DNA of 64,000 bases from CAXTSE01 sp964246985. Its GTDB lineage: Bacteria; Actinomycetota; Actinomycetes; Actinomycetales; Microbacteriaceae. Every line of letters starts with the position of its first letter. Position 1 is the stretch's first letter. The notes beneath the pieces were generated by a model that made no database searches, was not told the origin of the DNA, and saw nothing but the letters and a program-made list of their open reading frames with translations. The stretch lies in the NCBI GenBank assembly GCA_964246985.1, contig CAXTSE010000008.1, positions 102,361 through 166,360 of the forward strand. The letters are read 5' to 3'. The translations under genes were made by a program, and so were the position numbers. Shown piece by piece: positions 32,606 through 39,150 of the stretch.

Positions 32606-33448
32606 GTGCCCAAGGACCTCATCAAGATCGACCCCGACAACCTGCCTCCGAAGGTGGCGACCGGCTTCGACCGCGTGATGTCGGTGCAGCGCCCGGTGGT
32701 GCTGGCACACATCCGCTCGATCCGCGCCAGGCACCCCGAGGCATCCCCCGCGCGGGTCATCCAGATCCTCGAACGGCGCTACCTGGCCGCCGTCACCACC
32801 GGCGGTGCGGCCGTCGGCGCGAGCGCCGCGATCCCCGCCGTCGGCACCGCGGCATCCCTCGCGCTGTCGGGCGTCGAGACCGCGGGCTTCCTTGAGGCAA
32901 GCGCGCTGTTCGCGCAGTCGGTCACCGAGATCCACGGCATCGCCGTCGACGAGCCGGAACGCGCCCGCACCCTCGTCATGGCTCTGATGCTCGGAACCGC
33001 CGGACAGGACCTGATCCGCCAGTTCGCGGGCCAGGCGAGCGGCCGCGGTGCCGGGCGCTCGGCCTACTGGGGCGAGCTCGTCACCTCGAGCCTGCCGAAC
33101 GCGGCGTTCGGGCAGATCTCGTCCCGCATCCGCAACGCGTTCCTCAAGCGCTTCGCCGTCACCCAGGGCACCTCGGTGGTCGGGCGGCTTATCCCCTTCG
33201 GCATCGGCGCCGTCGTGGGCGGTACCGGCAACCACCTGCTCGGGCGGAAGATCATCCAGTCGTCACATGAGGCGTTCGGGCCGCCGCCGCTGGCCTTCCC
33301 CCTCACGCTTGCCGCGGTCGTGAAGGCGCCCAAGCAGGCGAAGGCCCCGAAGGCGCCCCGGCTCCCCCGCCTGCGGAAGGGCACGCCGGCCATCCCCGCC
33401 CCGCCCGCCCCGCCGAACGCCGTCGACCGCCGCGCCGACGAGGTCTGA
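32606..33448 (+). CDS. EcsC-like protein of unknown function
   Basis: A 280-residue protein starting at GTG 32606, directly after the ATPase stop codon. The central part is Ala/Gly-rich and helical (TTGGAAVGASAAIPAVGTAASLALSG, then ETAGFLEASALFAQSVTEIHGI), with a second Gly-rich helix RLIPFGIGAVVGGTGNHLLG. The C-terminus is basic and Pro/Lys-rich (KAPKQAKAPKAPRLPRLRKG). The layout recalls EcsC-family proteins, which associate with membranes, though I cannot confirm it. Position suggests a helper of the exporter. Confidence 0.6.
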   Translation: MPKDLIKIDPDNLPPKVATGFDRVMSVQRPVVLAHIRSIRARHPEASPARVIQILERRYLAAVTTGGAAVGASAAIPAVGTAASLALSGVETAGFLEASALFAQSVTEIHGIAVDEPERARTLVMALMLGTAGQDLIRQFAGQASGRGAGRSAYWGELVTSSLPNAAFGQISSRIRNAFLKRFAVTQGTSVVGRLIPFGIGAVVGGTGNHLLGRKIIQSSHEAFGPPPLAFPLTLAAVVKAPKQAKAPKAPRLPRLRKGTPAIPAPPAPPNAVDRRADEV

Positions 33449-33466
33449 CCCCGGACCCGAGCCGCG

Positions 33467-34702
33467 TCAGGGGGCGACGACGCCCGTCTCGGCATGGCGG
33501 TGTCGGAGGCGCGCGCGCACGCGCCGCGAGGCCCGCACCACCCCGCGCGCCGGCACCCCGATCACGAGGGCGACCGTCCCGAGCGCCGATCGGTCGTACG
33601 CGCCGAGGGCCAGCTTGCGGTCCCACGCCTCACGAAGACGTCCGCCGAGGGGTACGGCTGCCGCGCGGTCGGGCAGGGTGCCCGCGGCGCGCGCGTCGAT
33701 CAGCGATCCGAGCTGCGCGATCCAGTCGTTGTCGGCCGGGTCGTGCAGGTAGTTGGCGTCGAGCCAGGAGGGCTCCGGATGCCGGAACTCGCGCCGCACC
33801 ACGGCGTCGAGGTCGCCGAAGAGCCCGCTGCCCTCGAGCACCTGGTTGATCAGCCGACGTGAGACCCCGAAGTCGTCGATCGCGATGACCGGAATGCCGC
33901 GGCTGACCGCCTCGATGATCGCCGTCGAGCTGACGGTGACGAGCCCCTCGGCGGTGTCGAGCGCCTCGTCCATGGGCGCCGTCGAGACGACGAGGTTGGC
34001 GGGCATCGGCCCGAGCTCCCGCACGAGGTCGGCGATGTCGTGGTCCTCGACGTGGGTCTGCTGCTCGCCCTTCGCGGCGCGCGTCTTGATGACCACCCGC
34101 CGGGTCGGATCCGCGAGCGCCGCGTCGCGCAGGGCGAGCGCGATCCGCATCCGGTCCTCGTGCGGGCGCGGGACGATCGACTGGGTCGCGAAGACCAGGT
34201 CGGTGCCGTGCGCCGGACGGCTCACGGCGAACGGCAGCGAGGCGAGGCCGACCCGCAGGTGGGTGCCCCTCTCGCGGATCATCTCGCGGAATCCGCTCGC
34301 CTCGGTGTGCGAGTGCACCACCAAGAGGTCTGCCTGCCTGCGGTACCGCAGCGCCTTCGACGAGGTGGGGATCGTGATGCCGGGCATGCCCGAGATCACC
34401 ACCGGCCGCGGGACGAGCGCCGCGACGACCCGGATCAGCACCATGGCGAGCGGGCCGAGGGCGGCGACCAGCACCGCATCCGGCCGCAGCTCGTCGAGGG
34501 TCGTTCGCAGGTCCCGGTACTCGACGCGGCGCACCCCGTCGACCCGCGAGTCGCCGAGAGCCGTCGCCAGCTGCCCGTCGCTGACCGCCAGCGGCGTGGT
34601 CACCACGAGGATCTCGCGGGTCCAGCCCTCCGGCAGCGTCGCGACGAGCGCCGCCCCCCACTTCACATACGAGTCGGAGTCGGCGATCGCGACGATCTTC
34701 AC
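33467..34702 (-). CDS. DUF6716-like putative glycosyltransferase
   Basis: A 411-residue protein with a GT-B-like layout. The N-terminal half has MVLIRVVAALVPRPVVISGMPG preceded by SYVKWGAALVATLPEGW, and the C-terminal half has SRGIPVIAIDDFGVSRRLI after LVTVSSTAIIEAV, a typical nucleotide-sugar site. This resembles proteins grouped as DUF6716 that occur beside sialic-acid-type genes in Actinobacteria (from memory). The start GTG 34702 overlaps the neuB stop by 4 bp, making it the last gene of a four-gene coupled unit. A role in transferring the nonulosonic acid or a neighbouring sugar is inferred from position only. Confidence 0.6.
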   Translation of the reverse strand: MKIVAIADSDSYVKWGAALVATLPEGWTREILVVTTPLAVSDGQLATALGDSRVDGVRRVEYRDLRTTLDELRPDAVLVAALGPLAMVLIRVVAALVPRPVVISGMPGITIPTSSKALRYRRQADLLVVHSHTEASGFREMIRERGTHLRVGLASLPFAVSRPAHGTDLVFATQSIVPRPHEDRMRIALALRDAALADPTRRVVIKTRAAKGEQQTHVEDHDIADLVRELGPMPANLVVSTAPMDEALDTAEGLVTVSSTAIIEAVSRGIPVIAIDDFGVSRRLINQVLEGSGLFGDLDAVVRREFRHPEPSWLDANYLHDPADNDWIAQLGSLIDARAAGTLPDRAAAVPLGGRLREAWDRKLALGAYDRSALGTVALVIGVPARGVVRASRRVRARLRHRHAETGVVAP

Positions 34703-35586
34703 GCAGTCGCGGAGTCGGCCGTCACCCGGCGCAGCTTCGCCAGCGGTGCGAGCTCGCCCGGGAAGACGCGCTTGACGCCGTCGCCGAGCGCGGTCTCGAT
34801 GATGCGCACGTCGCGCACCAGGTGGCGGAGGCCGGTGGGCTCGAGGGATGCCGCCTGGTCGGAGCCCCACATCGTGCGGTCGAGCGTGATGTGGCGCTCG
34901 ATCGCGACGGCGCCGAGCGCGGCGGCCGCGAGCGAAATCTGCAGGCCGGGTTCGTGGCCCGAGTACCCGACCGGCACGCCCGCGTAGCGCTCACGGAGGG
35001 TCGCGATCATGCGGAGGTTGGCCTCCTCGGGCGGCATCGGGTAGGTCGACGTCGCGTGCATGAGGATGAGGTTCTCGGTGCCGAGGGTGTCGACGGCGAG
35101 GTCGATCTGCTCGAGGGTCGACATGCCGGTCGAGAGGATGATCGGCTTGCCGGTGGCGGCGAGCGCCTCGAGCATCTCGATGTCGGTCAGCGAGGCCGAG
35201 GCGACCTTGTGGGCGACGACGTTCAGGTCCTCGAGGAACGCGACCGAGGGCACGTCCCACGGGGAGGCGAACCAGTCGAGCCCGCGCAGCACGGCGTGGT
35301 CGGCGATCTCGATGTACTGCTCGCGGTCGAACTCGACGCGGTAGCGGTACTCGAGGTAGCTCATCTCGCCCCACGGGGTCTCACGGCGCACCTCGCGCAT
35401 GTGCTCCAGCGTCGCCAGCTCGGGCGTGCGCTTCTGGAACTTGACCGCCTGCACGCCGGCGTCGGCCGCGACGTCGATGAGACGCTTCGCGATCTCGACG
35501 TCGCCGTTGTGGTTCAGCCCGATCTCGCCGATCAGGTAGGCCGGACGGCCCTCTCCGATGATGCTGTTTCCGATGGCGACGTTCAT
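34699..35586 (-). CDS. neuB: NeuB-type nonulosonic acid synthase, short form
   Basis: Condenses phosphoenolpyruvate with a hexose or its phosphate to make a nine-carbon acid (sialic acid, Kdn or relative). The 295 residues contain the family core: YLIGEIGLNHNGD (18-29), AVKFQKR (47-53), STGMST (142-147), LMHATSTYP (165-173), GYSGHEPG (207-214) and ERHITLDRTMWGSDQAAS (230-247). It ends shortly after the barrel, so the C-terminal SAF antifreeze-like domain, present in most bacterial NeuB of about 345 residues, is missing. It overlaps both neighbours by 4 bp. Confidence 0.9.
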   Translation of the reverse strand: MNVAIGNSIIGEGRPAYLIGEIGLNHNGDVEIAKRLIDVAADAGVQAVKFQKRTPELATLEHMREVRRETPWGEMSYLEYRYRVEFDREQYIEIADHAVLRGLDWFASPWDVPSVAFLEDLNVVAHKVASASLTDIEMLEALAATGKPIILSTGMSTLEQIDLAVDTLGTENLILMHATSTYPMPPEEANLRMIATLRERYAGVPVGYSGHEPGLQISLAAAALGAVAIERHITLDRTMWGSDQAASLEPTGLRHLVRDVRIIETALGDGVKRVFPGELAPLAKLRRVTADSATA

Positions 35587-36806
35587 CGCACTCTCCCTTG
35601 CCTCTTGCTGTGGTCGGTGTCGTCCGGGCGCGCGCCCGGCAGTTCGCGGGCGTGCAGCACGCCGTCGGCCAGCTCGCGCACGGCGCCGCTGCCGGCTGCG
35701 CTGCCGAGCACGAGCCGCGCGGCGGCCAGCACGCGCGGGTGGGAGTCGGGCACGGCGATCGGCCAGCCGACGATGCCCATGGCTCCCAGGTCGTTGACGT
35801 CGTTGCCGACGTAGGCGATGCGGTCGTGCGACAGTCCGTGCTCGCGCGCCCATCCGGCGAGCGCCTCGGCCTTGTCGTCGCAGCCCTGGATGACGTCGAC
35901 GCGGAGCTTGGCAGCCCGCGCCGAGACGACGGGGTTGGTCTCGGTCGACAGGATCAGCACCCGCACGCCGGCCTTCCGCAGCATCGAGACGCCCATGCCG
36001 TCCGACCGGCTCACGGCGACCGACTCGGTTCCGTCCTGGCTGACGATGACCGTGTCGTCGGTGTGCACGCCGTCGAAGTCGGTGACCACCGCGTCCACGT
36101 CGATGGAGCGCGTCTGCCCCACGACGGAGGCGAGCGCGTCGGCGATGCGCAGCTGCTCGTCGGTGTCGATCTCGATCGCGTGGAGCTCCGGCACGATGAC
36201 CACCCCGACGCGGCCGAAGAAGCGGTGCCCGGCTGCGCGGAAGCCGTCGGCGTCCATCGCGTAGAACGCGCCGGTCTCGAGGTACTCGGGCGAGCGGTCC
36301 TGCCGTCGCGGGCGGCTGCGGAGGTCGTGGTTGACCCCGATCGCGGTGGAGCCGTGCGCCGCTCCCCCGCGCCAGAGGAAGCCCCACGACACGACGGCAG
36401 AGAAGGTGCAGTCGCTCTCCTCGCGTGCGATGCGATCCACGGCACGGTCGAGATCGGCCGGGTCGATGAACGGCGACGTCGCCTGGATGAACACCAGCAC
36501 GTCGATGATCACGTCGCGCGCCGCGAGATCGTCCATCGCGTGCAGCAGGGCGCTCTCGGAGCTCGCCGTGTCACCGGAGAGGTCGGCGGGCCGGTCGATG
36601 ACCTCGGCGCCCCACTCGCGGGCGACCGCGGCGATCTCGGCGTCGTCGGTCGACACCACGACGCGGTCGATGCTCTCGGCGGCGCGGGCGGCCGAGATGG
36701 CCCGCGCGATCAGCGGGATGCCGTCCACCCGCCGCAGGTTCTTGCGGGGCACGCCCTTCGACCCGCCGCGCGCCGGGATCACCGCGACGTTCTCGACACT
36801 GCTCAC
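35583..36806 (-). CDS. CMP-nonulosonate cytidylyltransferase fused to HAD phosphatase
   Basis: A 407-residue two-domain enzyme. Residues 1-230 are an acylneuraminate/KDO-type cytidylyltransferase (AVIPARGGSKGVPRKNL at 8-24, FIQATSPF, YLETGAFYAM). Residues 231-385 are a KdsC-like HAD phosphatase: motif I DFDGVHTDD (243-251), Thr/Ser motif near ILSTETNP, Lys in DDKAEALAGW, and motif IV AYVGNDVNDLG (331-341). The fusion suggests the pathway makes a 9-phosphate intermediate that must be dephosphorylated before activation. The 4-bp overlap with neuB means synthase and activating enzyme are made together. Confidence 0.87.
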   Translation of the reverse strand: MSSVENVAVIPARGGSKGVPRKNLRRVDGIPLIARAISAARAAESIDRVVVSTDDAEIAAVAREWGAEVIDRPADLSGDTASSESALLHAMDDLAARDVIIDVLVFIQATSPFIDPADLDRAVDRIAREESDCTFSAVVSWGFLWRGGAAHGSTAIGVNHDLRSRPRRQDRSPEYLETGAFYAMDADGFRAAGHRFFGRVGVVIVPELHAIEIDTDEQLRIADALASVVGQTRSIDVDAVVTDFDGVHTDDTVIVSQDGTESVAVSRSDGMGVSMLRKAGVRVLILSTETNPVVSARAAKLRVDVIQGCDDKAEALAGWAREHGLSHDRIAYVGNDVNDLGAMGIVGWPIAVPDSHPRVLAAARLVLGSAAGSGAVRELADGVLHARELPGARPDDTDHSKRQGRVR

Positions 36807-37732
36807 GCCGAGACCCCCGCGCTGGACTCCGAGGTGGGCTCGGCGCCGGCGCTGATCGTGCTTCCGGTTCCGGCGAGCACCGCGGCGAGCGTGGTGGTGG
36901 CGCTGCTGCGTGTGGTGATGATCTCGAGCGGCGCGGCGGTGCCGGCGAGCGCGACCTCCACGGGGAGCCCGGTCTGCACCACGGCCACTCCCGGCAGGAG
37001 CGCGATGCGCGAGATCATCTCGGCGGGCTCGCGGCGGTGCGGCAGGTAGCTGACCGGGGCGGCGGAGGCGATGGCCCGCACCCAGGCGACGTGCTCGTCC
37101 GGCAGCTGCGTGCCGTCGACGACGTGAGCCGTGCCGAGCACGACCCGCGGATGCGGCAGGGCCACCGGCTGCGCGGTCGAGCGCAGCCAGCCGAAGTCGT
37201 TGCGGGTCACGGCGAACCCGTCGGCCGCGAGGTCGGTCATCGCCGGGTCGGAATCGAACGCCGTGAACAGGCCGGCGCGTCCGCGGGCGGCAAGGGCGCG
37301 CATCCGGCCGCGGGCGAGGCCGCCGAGCACGGTCTTGAGAGCCGACTCGTGCTGGCCGGGGCGCGCGAAGTCGTCGCGTCCGACGAGGGCACGGGCGAGG
37401 TGGATGCTGATCGCGCCGTCGTCGACCATCGTGAGCGTGCGCGGCGGGAGAGCGTTGATCGCGGTGCGGAACTGTCCGCTGAACGCGTCGCCGACGACCC
37501 AGTCGCGCTTGGTCGCGAGCAGCTCCCAGGGGATGCCGTAGTAGGGGGACACGGATGCGAACATCGCCCCGCGCGCGACGAGCGCCTCGGCGGTCGAGGC
37601 CATCTGCGGTCCGCTGATGCGCAACGCGACGGCGACCGGGGTGCCCTGTGACGCGGCGTACTCGGCGACGCAGACCAGCTGGAGCGGGGACTCCACCCAG
37701 GCGATCGGCAGGGCGCGGGGACGGTCCATCAC
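36803..37732 (-). CDS. GT52-like putative sialyl-type transferase
   Basis: A 309-residue protein starting ALPIAWVESPLQLVCVAEYA, a first strand much like glycosyltransferase family 52, whose members add sialic acid in capsules and lipooligosaccharides. Further features are TLTMVDDGAISIHLARAL (positions near 105-120), a basic middle segment, VVLGTAHVVDGTQLPDE, and YLPHRREPAEMI, which would fit the nucleotide-binding half. It heads the four-gene nonulosonate unit; two ATG codons (37732, 37729) are possible starts. Assignment to GT52 rests on the first motif and context and would need a profile search. Confidence 0.6.
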   Translation of the reverse strand: MMDRPRALPIAWVESPLQLVCVAEYAASQGTPVAVALRISGPQMASTAEALVARGAMFASVSPYYGIPWELLATKRDWVVGDAFSGQFRTAINALPPRTLTMVDDGAISIHLARALVGRDDFARPGQHESALKTVLGGLARGRMRALAARGRAGLFTAFDSDPAMTDLAADGFAVTRNDFGWLRSTAQPVALPHPRVVLGTAHVVDGTQLPDEHVAWVRAIASAAPVSYLPHRREPAEMISRIALLPGVAVVQTGLPVEVALAGTAAPLEIITTRSSATTTLAAVLAGTGSTISAGAEPTSESSAGVSA

Positions 37733-37743
37733 CTCATACTGTG

Positions 37744-37789
37744 CGCGGCCGATGAATGGCCGCGGTCACGCCGGGTGAACGCCCGGTGT
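37744..37789 (-). terminator. Two adjacent GC hairpins after the glycerophosphotransferase gene
   Basis: Hairpin 1 pairs CGCGGCC (37744-37750) with GGCCGCG (37758-37764). Hairpin 2 pairs bases 37768-37775 with 37782-37789 (core CCGGG/CCCGG, one G-U). Neither has a clear U-tract. They follow the stop of the gene at 37819-39120 and precede the nonulosonate unit on the same strand. Confidence 0.5.
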
Positions 37790-37818
37790 CCAGCTGGTGA
37801 ATGCGATCGGACGCGCGG

Positions 37819-39120
37819 TCAGCGGTCGCTCGGCGGGAGGCCCTCGTCGTCGTCCTCGTCGTCGAGCGGGTCCGACTCCGACTCGTGCGCGTCCTCCGAG
37901 TGGAGTGCGGCGTGCCGGTGCCACTCCGCCAGCAGCTGGTCGACCGCGGCGTGGAACCGCGCGGTCGCGGCTCCCGGCGTCGTGTCGCCGAAGTGGCGCT
38001 CGGCCCAGAACCGCAGGGTCTGCCGCGCCTCGTCGTCGGTGAGCGCGCGGTCGACGGCCGTCAGCACGTCGCCCGCGTCCTCGGCGGTGAGCCACTCGGC
38101 GGCACCGAGGTAGCCGTCCTCGTCGACGTCGGCCTCGACGCTCGACGGCCGCGTCACGATGATCGGCTTGCCGGTAGCGAGCCGGTCGTAGATCATCGCC
38201 GAGATGTCCGTGATCGCGACATCGGCCGCCGCCAGCTGCCAGCCCATCTCGGGACCATCGTCGAACACGTGCTGCGCCCGCGGATCGCCGGAGTTCGCGG
38301 CGGCGATGGCGTCGATGATCGCCTGATTCGCCGTGCGGTACGCGGGGTCGAGCACACCGCTGCGCGGATGCGGTCGGTAGATGAGCCGGTGCTCCGGGGA
38401 CGCGAGCACCGCGGATGCCAGCGCGACACCGTGGGACGCGATCGACCCGTAGGCGGCGGCCGGCCGGTCGCCCTCCCAGGTCGGGGCATAGAGCACGACC
38501 GTGCGGTCATCCGGGGTGTAGGGCAGCTCGCCGGTGTGATGATCGGCCTGCGGGCGGCCGATCGGGATGGCGCGCTTGGCGGTGTCGAAGTCCCACAGCT
38601 TGCGTGAGAGGCGGTCGATCGCCGCCTGTCCCGCCACCAGCGCGTAGTCGTACGCCTTGAACTGGTTGGTGGTCATGTACATCTTGTCGGACTCGCCGTG
38701 GTTGATGAACGTGTGCCACATGCGGCTGTAGCGGAACATCTGGAAGTTCTTCTGGTTTTGGTTGACGTAGAACACGATCCGGATGTCCTGCGTGTCGATG
38801 AACGCCTCGAGCTCGGTCACGCTGCGGCGGTAGACGACCGGCACCGGCGACTCGTCCATCATCGTGAGGCTCGCGCCGGGGCTGCGGGTGATGATCGCGA
38901 CCGGATGCGTGGCCGCGAGCTCGGCGAGCGGGGCGTACCACTGCCGGATCTGGTAGAGGTTGACGCTCGTGTCGGCGAAGTAGACGGCGATCCGGATGCT
39001 GTGCGGGGCCGGCTCGGGCGAGGTCGCCGTCCGGCGCTCCAGCTCGCGCCGGGTCAGCCGCGACCGCACGCCGTTGACGATGATGCGGCGGACGGTACCG
39101 AGGTCGCTGAGCACCGACAT
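37819..39120 (-). CDS. CDP-glycerol glycerophosphotransferase-family protein
   Basis: A 433-residue TagB/TagF-type enzyme that would add glycerol phosphate or a similar alditol phosphate to a wall polymer at the inner face of the membrane. Motifs: FINHGESDKMY (catalytic His region), AIPIGRPQADHH, VLYAPTWEGDR, IYRPHPRSG, and ADVAITDISAMIYDRLATGK, the D-x-S/x-A substrate site. The last 20 residues are very acidic (DPLDDEDDDEG). ATG 39120 lies only 30 bp from the divergent start at 39151; a much longer frame upstream is antisense to that gene. Confidence 0.87.
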   Translation of the reverse strand: MSVLSDLGTVRRIIVNGVRSRLTRRELERRTATSPEPAPHSIRIAVYFADTSVNLYQIRQWYAPLAELAATHPVAIITRSPGASLTMMDESPVPVVYRRSVTELEAFIDTQDIRIVFYVNQNQKNFQMFRYSRMWHTFINHGESDKMYMTTNQFKAYDYALVAGQAAIDRLSRKLWDFDTAKRAIPIGRPQADHHTGELPYTPDDRTVVLYAPTWEGDRPAAAYGSIASHGVALASAVLASPEHRLIYRPHPRSGVLDPAYRTANQAIIDAIAAANSGDPRAQHVFDDGPEMGWQLAAADVAITDISAMIYDRLATGKPIIVTRPSSVEADVDEDGYLGAAEWLTAEDAGDVLTAVDRALTDDEARQTLRFWAERHFGDTTPGAATARFHAAVDQLLAEWHRHAALHSEDAHESESDPLDDEDDDEGLPPSDR

Positions 39121-39150
39121 GCCCCCATCGTGCCAGAATCGGATCCGACC

